A stretch of DNA of 64,000 nucleotides from Fundicoccus sp052116145 (GCF_052116145.1 NZ_JBQKLQ010000003.1:239667-303666), one strand, 5' to 3'; shown: positions 50,753-61,800, counted from the first letter of the stretch. Numbers and translations are program-made. The notes: generated by a model not told the origin, from the sequence alone.

Positions 50753-52758
50753 AATTAGCTCAATTATTTGTAAAAGCGGCGATGGATTTAAACTTGCAAA
50801 CAGAGGATAAAGCGTCCACCTTACGTTATTTAGCTGAACGTTTTGCTCAAGCCGGTGGTGTCAGTGATGTTGATAGTTATGTTGAGAAGTTAAGTGCACG
50901 AGAAGCGCAGTCAACGACGGGTGTTGGCGATGAAATTGCGATTCCTCATGCTCAAGATGTGACAATTAAAGAAGCAGCCATTGTTTTTGCACGTTCCCAA
51001 ACTGGGGTAGAGTGGGCTTCTTTCGATGGACAACCAGCGAAATTGATTTTTATGATTGCTGCACCTGAAGGTGGCGGTGAACACTTACAAGCTTTAGCGA
51101 AATTATCGAGTATTCTAATGAAGCCAGAAGCTAAGGCTGCTTTATTAGAAGCTGAAACTGCCGAGGCTGTTGTGGATGTGATTGCTCACTATGAAGCAGA
51201 GAAAGAAGCAGCTGAATTGGCACAAGCTAATGAAGAAGTAGCAAATTCGGCAACAACAACAAGCCAACTAACCGCAGAAGCAGTTTCAACAAGTCCTGAG
51301 ACAGATGAGGTATACATTCTTGCAGTAACTGCTTGTCCAACAGGAATTGCCCATACTTATATGGCTGAAGAGAAATTAAATCAAGCTGCTAAAAAAGCTG
51401 GCTATGCGATTAAAGTTGAAACTAACGGTCAAACGGGTGTTGGCAATCGCTTAACGAAAGCAGATATTAATCGAGCAACCGCGATTATAGTGGCGGCAGA
51501 TAAGCAAGTTGAGATGGCGCGTTTTGATGGCAAGCCAGTGATTGTGACAAAAGTAGCTGATGGTATCAATAAAGCTACTGAATTAGTTGAGCGAGCAGCT
51601 GCACAAGATGCAAAGATATACCGTGCGAACCAAGCGGATATGGCTGCTGGAGCAAACGATGAGACGGATGAAAAAGAATCACTAGGTCGTCAGTTTTATA
51701 AACATATGATGAACGGTGTATCGCACATGTTGCCATTCGTGGTTGCTGGCGGGATTTTGATTGCCTTTTCTTTCTTCTGGGGGATCAATTCAGCGAACCC
51801 AGCTGACCCAACTTACAATGAAGTCGCACATGTCTTAAAAACTTTAGGTGATTTATCCTTCGCGATGATGTTACCTGTTCTAGCAGGTTTCATTGGTCAA
51901 TCGATTGCTGACCGTCCAGGTTTAGTGATTGGTTTCATGGGTGGTGTATTTGCAAACCCAGGTGTTTTATCGGGATTTAATGATGCGGGAATTTTTGCGG
52001 ATACGATTGCTTCAGGTTTCTTAGGTGCCCTAGTTGCTGGTTTCTTAGCGGGTGGAATTGTTTGGGTCTTACGCAGAGCGCTCAGCTGGTTACCTAAATC
52101 GCTCGAAGGCATGAAACCTATTTTCCTATTCCCGGTTTTGGGCGTCTTAACGATGGGTTTATTGATGTTCTTCGTTATCAATGCGCCGATGGGAGGAATT
52201 ATGATTGGGCTACAGAATCTATTAAACAGTGTGCCGCGTGAGTTATCACTTGTTTTAGGGTTTTTAGTAGCCGCGATGATGTCGATTGATATGGGTGGCC
52301 CACTGAACAAAGCCGCTTATGTAACAGGAACAGCCCTAGTAACAGCAGCAGATGGTGCTGGTTCAGACGTGATGGCAGCAGTTATGATTGGTGGGATGGT
52401 TCCGCCACTGGCAATTGCGATATCTGCAACGCTGAATAAAACCTTATGGGCTCCTGAACAAAGAGACAGTGCCTTAGTTAACTATGTCATGGGTGCAGCT
52501 TTCATTACAGAAGGAGCGATTCCTTTTGCAGCAGTCAACCCATTGAAAGTTATCCCGTCATTAGCAATTGGTAGTGGGGTAGCGGGTGCCTTGAGTATGT
52601 TGTTTGGTAGTGTGAGTTATGTACCGCACGGTGGTTTATTCGCTGTAATAGCCGGAGGAGTCACGAATCCAATCATGTATATTGTCTCTTGGCTAGTAGG
52701 TGGTTTCGTCGGAGCGATTCTATTGAACGTTTTGCTGAAAAAAGACACAGATAAATAA
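50749..52758 (+). CDS. fruA: PTS fructose transporter subunit EIIABC
   Basis: This protein imports fructose and phosphorylates it to fructose 1-phosphate. The 669-residue chain has EIIA (residues 1-150, phospho-His in EIAIPHAQD), EIIB (residues about 183-280, phospho-Cys in VTACPTGIAHTYMAEE) and the membrane EIIC (from about residue 325, YKHMMNGVSHMLPFVVAGG). The EIIC stretches include GFMGGVFANPGVLSG and DMGGPLNKAAYVTG. With fruR and fruK it forms a complete operon. Leucine codons return to TTA here, closer to the rest of the chromosome than fruR and fruK. Confidence 0.96.
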   Translation: MKLAQLFVKAAMDLNLQTEDKASTLRYLAERFAQAGGVSDVDSYVEKLSAREAQSTTGVGDEIAIPHAQDVTIKEAAIVFARSQTGVEWASFDGQPAKLIFMIAAPEGGGEHLQALAKLSSILMKPEAKAALLEAETAEAVVDVIAHYEAEKEAAELAQANEEVANSATTTSQLTAEAVSTSPETDEVYILAVTACPTGIAHTYMAEEKLNQAAKKAGYAIKVETNGQTGVGNRLTKADINRATAIIVAADKQVEMARFDGKPVIVTKVADGINKATELVERAAAQDAKIYRANQADMAAGANDETDEKESLGRQFYKHMMNGVSHMLPFVVAGGILIAFSFFWGINSANPADPTYNEVAHVLKTLGDLSFAMMLPVLAGFIGQSIADRPGLVIGFMGGVFANPGVLSGFNDAGIFADTIASGFLGALVAGFLAGGIVWVLRRALSWLPKSLEGMKPIFLFPVLGVLTMGLLMFFVINAPMGGIMIGLQNLLNSVPRELSLVLGFLVAAMMSIDMGGPLNKAAYVTGTALVTAADGAGSDVMAAVMIGGMVPPLAIAISATLNKTLWAPEQRDSALVNYVMGAAFITEGAIPFAAVNPLKVIPSLAIGSGVAGALSMLFGSVSYVPHGGLFAVIAGGVTNPIMYIVSWLVGGFVGAILLNVLLKKDTDK

Positions 52759-52770
52759 TCCTAAAAGTAC

Positions 52771-52820
52771 AATATCGCTTCGAAGACTCTGGTCAAGAGT
52801 CTTCGAAGCGATATTTTTGT
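52771..52820 (+). terminator. Terminator after fruA
   Basis: A perfect 20-base-pair stem (52771-52790 with 52796-52815) with a 5-base GGTCA loop is followed by TTTT. It is the longest uninterrupted stem I noticed in the window. It may also slow convergent transcription from ftsH. Confidence 0.92.
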
Positions 52821-52903
52821 GTTTATTTATAGAAAAAGTGAGTCAAAGCTACTGTTTATAAATTTTGAACGTAGCTAATATGGAGTTTAGGGCTTAATTC
52901 TTG

Positions 52904-54745
52904 CTAGGAGAAAGAGGTGCTTGTGTGTTCAGAGCGCTCAATGATTTCCATGAATTGTTTACCAGTAATGGTCTCTTTTTCGTAAAGGAATTTAGAGAGC
53001 TCATCCAACAGGTCACGGTTATCGATCAGAATATTTTTAGCTTTAGTATATTGGTTATTTATGAGGGTAATGATTTCGCGGTCAATCGCTGCTTGTGTTT
53101 GGGTTGAGCCAGTCGCGCTTGCTTCATTACCTAAGTACTGATTATTTCTTTGTTCGAAAGCAACCATCCCGAAAGTATCGCTCATTCCATATTGACTAAT
53201 CATCGCGCGGGCTAATTGGGTCATTCGCTCAATGTCATTCGAAGCTCCTGTCGTAATGGAAGAGAAAGCCACTTCTTCGGCAGCACGACCTCCGGCTAAG
53301 GTGGCTAATTGATTTTCTAAGAACTCTTTAGAGTGCAAGTAGTCATTACCATTTTTGGACACTTGCATAGTATAACCTAAGGCACCAGATGTTCTTGGAA
53401 TAATGGTTATTTTTTCTACAGGTGATGAACCTGTTTGCTTAGCTGCTACTAGAGCATGACCTATTTCATGATAAGAAACGACCCACTTTTCTTTATCAGA
53501 CAAAATTGCATGTTTCTTTTGTTCGCCCGCCACGATTGTTTCGATACTTTCTTCAAAGTCAACTTGTGTGGCGAAGTCACGTTTGAAACGGACCGCTCTT
53601 AAAGCAGCCTCATTTACAATGTTGGCCAGTTCAGCGCCAGAGGCACCAGATGCCATGCGAGCGATGCGGTTATAATCGAGAGGTGTTTCGTGCTGGATTT
53701 TACTGGTGTGAACTTTTAAAATATCTTCACGTCCTTTTAAATCAGGTAACTCGACGCGAACTTGGCGGTCAAAGCGTCCTGGGCGTAGTAAGGCAGGGTC
53801 TAGAGATTCCGGTTGGTTAGAAGCAGCAAGAATCATGACACCATTATTACCTTCAAAGCCATCCATTTCAGTTAAGAGTTGGTTGAGTGTTTGTTCTCTC
53901 TCGTCGTTACCGATTGCTTGCCCTCGTCTTTTACCGATGGCGTCTATTTCATCGATAAAAATGATACAAGGTGCTTTTTCTTTGGCTTGCTTGAACAAGT
54001 CACGGACTTTAGCCGCCCCTGCTCCGGCGAACATCTCTACGAATTCTGAACCAGACATTGAGAAGAAGGAAACTTTTGCTTCGCCCGCAACGGCTTTGGC
54101 TAACATGGTCTTGCCTGTTCCTGGAGGGCCGACTAATAAGACGCCGCTCGGCATTTTTGCACCAACAGCACTGTATTTTTCGGGATTATTTAAAAAGTCT
54201 ACGATTTCAGCAAGGCTTTCTTTGGCCTCGTCTTGTCCGGCAACATCATAAAAGGTTAAGCCGTCAGTCGATTGTACATAAACACGGGCGTTACTTTTAC
54301 CTAAGTTAAATTGCATGGCGTTTCCACCACCTGCTCGTTTAAGCATCTTTCTTGAAAGCCACTGGCCAATGGCGACGAAGATCATTATTTGAAAAATGAA
54401 ACTTAGAAAGGAGGTCAGTGGGGAAGCCTGTTCAAGAATTTCGCCAGTAAAGGCAATGTCGGCATCAAAGAGAAATTGAGTTAGCCCTGGATCTTCAACC
54501 ATGGCTGTTTTATAGATCGATTGATCCTCGCTACTTGTGAAGAGGATTTGATTCTCACTCGGCTGTAATTGAACTTGATTCACCTGACCTTGGTCAACCA
54601 TTGTTAGGAAGTTATTGTAATTGACTTGCTCTATCTGGCGATCAGAATACCATGGCATAGCGATGAAGTTAAAGACGACGAGGCCTAACAAGACAATGCC
54701 GTAATAATAGAAGAGCGAACGTTTAGGGTTTTTAATTTCTTTCAT
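52904..54745 (-). CDS. ftsH: ATP-dependent zinc metalloprotease FtsH
   Basis: FtsH unfolds and degrades membrane and soluble proteins. The 613-residue protein has two membrane helices (about residues 13-30 and 108-128) flanking an external domain, an AAA+ domain with Walker A VGPPGTGKTMLAKAVAGE, Walker B IIFIDEIDAIGK and the second region of homology ESLDPALLRPGRFDRQV, and an M41 protease domain with the zinc motif HEIGH (HExxH). It is short of the usual 650-700 residues of the tilS-hpt-ftsH copy of Firmicutes and lies alone in an unusual place, so a paralogue is likely. AAGGAGATC precedes the ATG. Confidence 0.92.
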   Translation of the reverse strand: MKEIKNPKRSLFYYYGIVLLGLVVFNFIAMPWYSDRQIEQVNYNNFLTMVDQGQVNQVQLQPSENQILFTSSEDQSIYKTAMVEDPGLTQFLFDADIAFTGEILEQASPLTSFLSFIFQIMIFVAIGQWLSRKMLKRAGGGNAMQFNLGKSNARVYVQSTDGLTFYDVAGQDEAKESLAEIVDFLNNPEKYSAVGAKMPSGVLLVGPPGTGKTMLAKAVAGEAKVSFFSMSGSEFVEMFAGAGAAKVRDLFKQAKEKAPCIIFIDEIDAIGKRRGQAIGNDEREQTLNQLLTEMDGFEGNNGVMILAASNQPESLDPALLRPGRFDRQVRVELPDLKGREDILKVHTSKIQHETPLDYNRIARMASGASGAELANIVNEAALRAVRFKRDFATQVDFEESIETIVAGEQKKHAILSDKEKWVVSYHEIGHALVAAKQTGSSPVEKITIIPRTSGALGYTMQVSKNGNDYLHSKEFLENQLATLAGGRAAEEVAFSSITTGASNDIERMTQLARAMISQYGMSDTFGMVAFEQRNNQYLGNEASATGSTQTQAAIDREIITLINNQYTKAKNILIDNRDLLDELSKFLYEKETITGKQFMEIIERSEHTSTSFS

Positions 54746-54884
54746 ATAGAAGATCTCCTTTTGGAATACTAAAGAATCAGACGCTAGATACTGTCTGCTT
54801 TTATATTATGATGTGAATATTAATTTTGTGTGAACATATTCATATAGGAAAAACAGTTTTGTGAAAAATCAAGTGAAAAGGCTC

Positions 54885-54913
54885 TTGACATTCAATTATC
54901 ATGCGAGTAGAAT
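54885..54913 (+). promoter_or_regulatory. rpoB-rpoC promoter
   Basis: TTGACA (54885-54890, perfect) and TAGAAT (54908-54913) are 17 bases apart. It stands about 235 bases before rpoB, giving a long untranslated leader. Confidence 0.9.
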
Positions 54914-54990
54914 AGATAGACGCAAGAGTAGGCATAGATGTGGGATTACACTTTGAAATATTGTCCAAAGTGCAGTTCTATTACAGATTA

Positions 54991-55046
54991 AACAAAAGAT
55001 ACAGTGGAGCTTTGTAAGAAATCACGATTCTTTTGTTCTTTTTTTG
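54991..55046 (+). promoter_or_regulatory. Attenuator-like hairpin in the rpoB leader
   Basis: AACAAAAGA (54991-54999) pairs with TCTTTTGTT (55029-55037), followed by CTTTTTTT, and the 29-base loop can hold a smaller GTG/CAC stem. The remaining 400 bases of the ftsH-rpoB gap show no gene. Confidence 0.55.
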
Positions 55047-55146
55047 CTCAAAAATAGGGTAAAAAAGATTTTGTTATAGAATGTTAATATTCGTAACGCA
55101 ATCGTAACATCTTGCCAAGTCGTAAATATTTTGAGGGGTGAACAGC

Positions 55147-58100
55147 TTGAGTCAACATCATATCGTCAAATATGGTAAAAAAGCAGAACGTCGTAGCTAC
55201 GCTCGCATTGATGAAGTTCTTGAATTGCCAAACTTAATTGAAATTCAAACAGATTCTTATAAATGGTTCTTAGACGAAGGTATTAAAGTTATGTTTGATG
55301 ACGTTTCTCCAATCGTCGATCACAGTGATAACTTAGAATTACATTTCGTTGATTATGAATTTAAAGAGCCGAAGTATTCAGTTAAGGAAGCTCGTGCACA
55401 TGATGCTAACTATTCAAAACCAATCTACGTAACATTACGTTTAATCAACAAAGAAACACGCGAAGTAAAAGAACAGGAAGTCTTCTTCGGAGATTTCCCA
55501 ATTATGACCGACATGGGAACATTTATTTATAATGGGGCGGAACGTGTCATTGTTTCACAATTAGTTCGTTCTCCAGGTGTTTACTTCCACGACAAAGTGG
55601 ATAAAAAAGGTCGCCATAGTTTCACCTCAACAGTTATTCCTAATCGAGGCGCTTGGTTAGAGTTCGAAACTGACGCAAAGGGAATCGCTTATGTTCGTAT
55701 CGACCGTACGCGTAAAATTCCTTTAACTGTCATGATGCGTGCTCTAGGCTTTGGTTCAGATGATGATATCTATGATATTTTATCTGAAACGGAATTATTA
55801 AATACAACAATTGATAAAGATGTTCATAAGAACATTGCGGACTCTCGTGTTGAAGAAGCATTGAAAGATGTTTATGAGCGTTTACGTCCAGGTGAACCAA
55901 AGACAGCAGAAAGCTCACGTAACTTATTAGTTGCACGCTTCTTTGATCCACGTCGTTACGATTTAGCACCAGTTGGTCGCTATAAAGTAAATAAAAAGTT
56001 ACATCTAAAAAACCGTCTATTAAACCTGACTTTAGCTGAAACATTAGCTGATCCAGAAACTGGTGAAGTCATTTTTGCTGAAGGTACAGAATTAGATGCA
56101 GATAAGATTGAAGAATTAGCAGTACATTTAGACAATGGTTTAAATTTAGTGACTGCCATGCCTTCTCCAGATGGTGTTATCGGTGAGCCGATTGATTTAC
56201 AAATGGTGAAAGTTTACTCACCTAAAAACCCTGAATTAGTAGTTAACGTGATTGGGAACGCAAATATCGAAGGCGTTAAGAGTTTAACACCAGCTGATAT
56301 TATTGCTTCTATGAACTACTACTTACTATTAAGTGAAGGTATTGGAACGTCTGACGATATTGACCATTTAGGTAACCGTCGTATTCGTTCGGTCGGTGAA
56401 TTATTGCAAAACCAATTCAGAATTGGTTTGTCAAGAATGGAGCGTGTTGTACGTGAACGTATGTCGTTACAAGACATTTCAACGATTACGCCTCAACAAT
56501 TAATTAACATTCGTCCAGTTGTTGCAGCAATCAAAGAATTCTTTGGTTCTCACCAACTGTCACAATTCATGGACCAAGTTAACCCGTTAGGTGAGTTGAC
56601 TCATAAACGTCGTCTATCTGCCTTAGGGCCTGGTGGTTTAACGCGTGACCGTGCCGGATATGAAGTTCGAGATGTTCACTACTCTCACTACGGTCGTATG
56701 TGTCCGATTGAAACGCCTGAGGGACCAAACATCGGGTTAATTAACAGTTTGTCTTCTTATGCGAAGATTAACAAATATGGTTTTATCGAAACACCTTACC
56801 GTAAAGTGGATAAAGTAAATGGCGGAGTAACAGATGAAATCGTGTGTTTATCTGCGGATGAAGAAGATTTATACGTTGTTGCACAAGCGAACTCTTTATT
56901 AAATGAAGATGATACGTTCGTTAATGATGTTGTAATGGCTCGTTATATTTCAGAAAACTTGGAAGTTCCTATTAACCAAGTAGACTACATGGACGTTTCA
57001 CCTAAACAAGTAGTTGCAGTCGCAACAGCGTGTATTCCTTTCTTGGAAAACGATGACTCGAACCGTGCGTTGATGGGTGCCAACATGCAACGTCAAGCCG
57101 TTCCTCTAGTTAATCCACAATCTCCAATTATCGGAACAGGTATGGAATATAAAGCAGCTCATGACTCCGGAGCAGCATTAATTTGTCGCCGTGGTGGTGA
57201 AGTTACTTATGTCGATTCGAACGTCATTAAAATTAAAATTGCTGACGGAACCGTCGATGAATATAGCTTAATTAAATTTGCACGTTCAAACGCAGGTACA
57301 TGTTACAACCAGCGTCCAATTATTGAAGTTGGCGATCATGTTGATGATCAAGATATCTTAGCAGATGGATCATCGATGCAGAATGGGGAAATGGCTTTAG
57401 GTCAAAACCCGTTAGTTGCCTTTATGACTTGGGACGGTTATAACTATGAAGATGCGATTATCATGTCTGAACGTTTAGTTAAAGATGATGTTTATACGTC
57501 AATTCACATTGAAGAGTATGAGTCAGAGTCTCGTGATACTAAATTGGGACCAGAAGAGATCACACGCGAAATTCCAAACGTAAGTGAAGAAGCCTTGAAA
57601 TTCTTAGACAAAGACGGAATCATTTCGATTGGAGCGGAAGTAAAAGATGGCGACATCTTAGTGGGTAAAGTAACACCTAAAGGTGTTACGGAATTATCTG
57701 CCGAAGAACGTTTACTACACGCAATCTTTGGTGAAAAAGCTCGTGAAGTGCGTGATACATCGCTACGTGTTCCTCACGGTGGTGGCGGAATCGTTCACGA
57801 TGTCAAAGTCTTTACTCGTGAAGCTGGTGACGAACTAGCTCCAGGTGTAAACAAGCTTGTTCGCGTCTTTATCGTTCAAAAACGTAAGATTAGTGAAGGG
57901 GATAAGATGGCAGGGCGTCACGGAAACAAAGGTGTTGTGTCATTGATTATGCCTGAAGAAGATATGCCATTTATGCCAGACGGTACACCGATTGATATCA
58001 TGTTGAACCCATTAGGGGTACCATCTCGTATGAACATTGGACAAGTATTCGAATTACACTTAGGTATGGCTGCTCGCCAACTAGGAATCAAAATTGCGAC

Positions 58101-58710
58101 ACCAGTATTCGATGGTGCTAGCGAAGAAGATGTTTGGAACACTGTTCGAGAAGCGGGAATGGAACACGATGCAAAAACAACCTTATATGATGGACGTACA
58201 GGTGAGCCATTTGACCGTAAAGTCTCTGTAGGTGTTATGTATATGATTAAATTAGCCCACATGGTTGATGATAAGTTACATGCGCGTTCAACAGGACCTT
58301 ACTCACTTGTTACTCAACAACCATTGGGTGGTAAAGCTCAATTTGGTGGGCAACGTTTTGGAGAGATGGAAGTTTGGGCGCTTGAAGCATACGGTGCTGC
58401 TTACACTCTACAAGAAATTTTAACTTACAAATCAGATGACGTCGTCGGACGTGTTAAAACATATGAAGCGATTGTTAAAGGTCAGCCGATTCCAAAACCA
58501 GGCGTGCCAGAATCATTCCGCGTATTGGTAAAAGAATTACAAGCTTTAGGTTTAGATATGAAAGTTCTTGATGCTGATGATCAAGAAATTGAATTAAGAG
58601 ATGATGACGATGAAGATGACGTAATCAACTTCAACGCATTAGACAAATACCGTGAAGAACAAAAAGCGGCAGAGTCTCAGAAAAAAGATGTCGTAAAATC
58701 AGACAAATAA
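55147..58710 (+). CDS. rpoB: DNA-directed RNA polymerase beta subunit
   Basis: The 1187-residue protein is full length. The N-terminus MSQHHIVKYGKKAERRSYAR follows TTG 55147, preceded by GAGGGG; the upstream GTG at 55138 overlaps that site, so I prefer the TTG. The rifampicin-resistance region SQFMDQVNPLGELTHKRRLSALGPGGLTRDR (given here for its known landmarks) is intact with the wild-type Ser and His. Later motifs include GRHGNKGV and PLGGKAQFGGQRFGEME. The C-terminus is acidic then Lys-rich. It is transcribed from its own promoter, not with rplJL. Confidence 0.98.
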   Translation: MSQHHIVKYGKKAERRSYARIDEVLELPNLIEIQTDSYKWFLDEGIKVMFDDVSPIVDHSDNLELHFVDYEFKEPKYSVKEARAHDANYSKPIYVTLRLINKETREVKEQEVFFGDFPIMTDMGTFIYNGAERVIVSQLVRSPGVYFHDKVDKKGRHSFTSTVIPNRGAWLEFETDAKGIAYVRIDRTRKIPLTVMMRALGFGSDDDIYDILSETELLNTTIDKDVHKNIADSRVEEALKDVYERLRPGEPKTAESSRNLLVARFFDPRRYDLAPVGRYKVNKKLHLKNRLLNLTLAETLADPETGEVIFAEGTELDADKIEELAVHLDNGLNLVTAMPSPDGVIGEPIDLQMVKVYSPKNPELVVNVIGNANIEGVKSLTPADIIASMNYYLLLSEGIGTSDDIDHLGNRRIRSVGELLQNQFRIGLSRMERVVRERMSLQDISTITPQQLINIRPVVAAIKEFFGSHQLSQFMDQVNPLGELTHKRRLSALGPGGLTRDRAGYEVRDVHYSHYGRMCPIETPEGPNIGLINSLSSYAKINKYGFIETPYRKVDKVNGGVTDEIVCLSADEEDLYVVAQANSLLNEDDTFVNDVVMARYISENLEVPINQVDYMDVSPKQVVAVATACIPFLENDDSNRALMGANMQRQAVPLVNPQSPIIGTGMEYKAAHDSGAALICRRGGEVTYVDSNVIKIKIADGTVDEYSLIKFARSNAGTCYNQRPIIEVGDHVDDQDILADGSSMQNGEMALGQNPLVAFMTWDGYNYEDAIIMSERLVKDDVYTSIHIEEYESESRDTKLGPEEITREIPNVSEEALKFLDKDGIISIGAEVKDGDILVGKVTPKGVTELSAEERLLHAIFGEKAREVRDTSLRVPHGGGGIVHDVKVFTREAGDELAPGVNKLVRVFIVQKRKISEGDKMAGRHGNKGVVSLIMPEEDMPFMPDGTPIDIMLNPLGVPSRMNIGQVFELHLGMAARQLGIKIATPVFDGASEEDVWNTVREAGMEHDAKTTLYDGRTGEPFDRKVSVGVMYMIKLAHMVDDKLHARSTGPYSLVTQQPLGGKAQFGGQRFGEMEVWALEAYGAAYTLQEILTYKSDDVVGRVKTYEAIVKGQPIPKPGVPESFRVLVKELQALGLDMKVLDADDQEIELRDDDDEDDVINFNALDKYREEQKAAESQKKDVVKSDK

Positions 58711-58740
58711 GTCGATGAATCATTAGATAAAGACATAAAA

Positions 58741-58811
58741 TGCCTTGGAGCCATTTGGAGATAAGGCACTCCATGCAACTTGCAGCCAGCGGAGTGTTAT
58801 TTCTCCGCAAG
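58741..58811 (+). other. Structured rpoB-rpoC intergenic element
   Basis: TGCCTT (58741-58746) pairs with AAGGCA (58763-58768). CACTCC (58767-58772) can pair with GGAGTG (58791-58796), or GCGGAG (58789-58794) can pair with CTCCGC (58803-58808), which exclude each other. CTTGC (58779-58783) and GCAAG (58807-58811) add to the second form. This 135-base gap is unusually structured, and no T-tract follows, so it may act on RNA stability or rpoC translation. Confidence 0.55.
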
Positions 58812-58845
58812 CTGATAAGTGACAAAATAAAAGGAGGTCGGCCCC

Positions 58846-61800
58846 TTGATAGATGTTAATAAGTTCGAATCCATGCAAATAGGATTAGCATCCTCCGAAA
58901 AAATTCGTAGTTGGTCTTACGGTGAAGTTAAAAAACCGGAGACAATCAACTATCGTACATTAAAGCCTGAGAAAGACGGTCTTTTCTGTGAACGAATTTT
59001 TGGACCAACAAAAGATTGGGAATGTTCATGTGGTAAATTAAAACGTGTACGTTACAAAGGTCGTGTATGTGATCGTTGTGGTGTTGAAGTGACGCGTGCG
59101 AAAGTGCGTCGTGAGCGTATGGGACATATTGAATTAGCTGCCCCAGTGACACATGTCTGGTATTTTAAAGGTATTCCGAGTCGTATGGGTCTTGTATTAG
59201 ATTTAAGCCCACGCTTATTAGAAGAAGTAATTTATTTTGCATCATATATTGTAATTGATGCAGGAGATACGCCTTTAGAGCATAAATCATTACTGACAGA
59301 AGCAGAATATCGTGAGAAAAAACGTGAGTACGGCAACCGTTTCTACGCTAAAATGGGTGCTGAAGCAATCAAAGAGCTGTTACAAAACGTTGACTTAGAA
59401 AAAGAAGTGACTGAATTACGTGAAATGTTGAAGACTGCAACTGGTCAAAAGCGTACTCGTGCGATTCGTCGTCTAGATATTCTAGATGCTTTCCTAGAAT
59501 CAGGTAACAGACCTGATTGGATGGTCTTAGATGTATTGCCAGTTATTCCGCCTGACTTAAGACCTATGGTTCAGTTAGAGGGTGGCCGTTTCGCTACAAG
59601 TGACTTGAACGATTTATATCGTCGAGTCATTAACCGTAATAACCGTCTAAAACGCTTATTAGACTTGGGCGCACCAAATATTATCGTTCAAAACGAAAAA
59701 CGTATGTTACAAGAAGCAGTGGATGCTTTAATTGATAACGGACGTCGTGGCCGTGCGGTAACTGGACCTGGTAACCGTCCATTAAAATCTTTATCACATA
59801 TGTTAAAAGGGAAACAAGGTCGTTTCCGTCAAAACTTATTAGGTAAACGTGTGGATTATTCAGGTCGTTCAGTAATTGTTGTTGGACCAAACTTAAAAAT
59901 GTACCAATGTGGTTTGCCAAAAGAGATGGCAATTGAATTATTCAAGCCATTCGTTATGAAAGAGTTAGTTGAACGCGAAATCGCAAGCAACATCAAAAAT
60001 GCTAAACGCATGATTGAAACTCAAGATGACGTGATTTGGCCAGTCATTGAAGAAGTCATTAGAGAGCATCCTGTTCTACTTAACCGAGCACCTACGCTTC
60101 ACCGTCTAGGTATTCAAGCTTTCGAACCAACATTAGTAGATGGTCGTGCGATTCGTCTACATCCTTTAGTCTGTGAAGCGTATAACGCTGACTTTGACGG
60201 GGACCAAATGGCTGTTCACGTACCTTTATCGGAAGAAGCTCAAGCTGAAGCACGCCTGTTAATGTTAGCTGCGCAAAACATCTTGAACCCTAAAGATGGT
60301 AAGCCAGTTGTTACACCTTCTCAAGATATGGTTTTAGGTAACTACTACTTAACACTTGAAGAACCAGGTCGTGTAGGTGAAGGATTAGTCTTAAGTAGTG
60401 TTGGGGAAGCAGAAATTGCTTACTTAAACGGAGAAGCTCACTTACATACTCGTGTGGCGATTCCTACAACTGCTTTAGAAGGAAAAACATTCACTGATTG
60501 GCAAAAAGAACGTTTAATGGTAACGACAGTAGGTAAATTATTCTTCAACGAAATTATGCCGCCAGAATTCCCATACCTAAACGAACCAACAAATGAAAAC
60601 TTAACAGAGAAAACACCAGATAAATATTTCTTAGAACCAGGAACTGACGTTGTAGCGGCAATTGCTGCAATGGAAATGGTTAACCCGTTCAAGAAAAAAC
60701 ATTTAGGTAACATTATCGCTGAAGTCTTCAAACGATTCCACATTACCGAAACATCTAAAATGTTGGATAGAATGAAAGACTTAGGATATAAATACTCTAC
60801 TCGTGCTGGTTTAACGGTAGGAGTAGCTGATGTCCTTAGATTAGACACTAAATATGCTATCTTAGATGACGCACATTCACGTGTTGATAAGATTGCTAAG
60901 CAATATAAACGTGGTTTAATTACAGAAGAGGAACGTTACGGAAGTGTTATCCGTACTTGGGAACAAGCCAAGGATAAAATCCAAGATGACCTTGCTAATA
61001 ATTTACCGCGTCTAAACCCAATCCACATGATGTCTGATTCAGGAGCTCGTGGTAACATTTCTAACTTTACTCAACTTGCCGGTATGCGTGGGAACATGGC
61101 TGCTCCAAGTGGTAAGATTATCGAATTACCAATCACATCTAACTTCCGTGAAGGTTTATCCGTTTTAGAAATGTTTATTTCTACTCACGGTGCCCGTAAA
61201 GGAATGACTGATACGGCCTTGAAGACAGCTGACTCAGGTTACTTAACGCGACGTTTAGTAGACGTTGCTCAAGATGTTATTGTCCGTGAAGATGATTGTG
61301 GAACAGATAAAGGTGTAACAGTTGCTGAAATCGCTGATGGCAATAGTATTATTGAAACATTAGAAGAGCGTCTAATTGGACGTTATACTCAAAAAACTGT
61401 TTACCATCCTGAAACTGGCGCAATGATTGTACCAGGCAATGTTGAAATTACTGAGGATTTAGCAACTGTGATTATCAATGCAGGTATTAAAGAAGTGACA
61501 ATTCGTTCAGTATTTACTTGTGATACCGACCATGGTGTATGTAAACACTGTTACGGACGTAACTTGGCGACAGGATCACGTGTTGAAGTGGGTGAAGCGG
61601 TTGGTACAATCGCAGCTCAATCAATCGGTGAGCCTGGTACTCAATTAACGATGCGTACCTTCCATACGGGTGGGGTTGCCGGTGGTGGAGATATCACTCA
61701 AGGTTTACCTCGTATCCAAGAAATCTTTGAAGCGCGTGTACCGAAAGGACAAGCGACAATCACTGAAGTAGATGGAATCGTAGAGTTAATCGAAGAAAAA

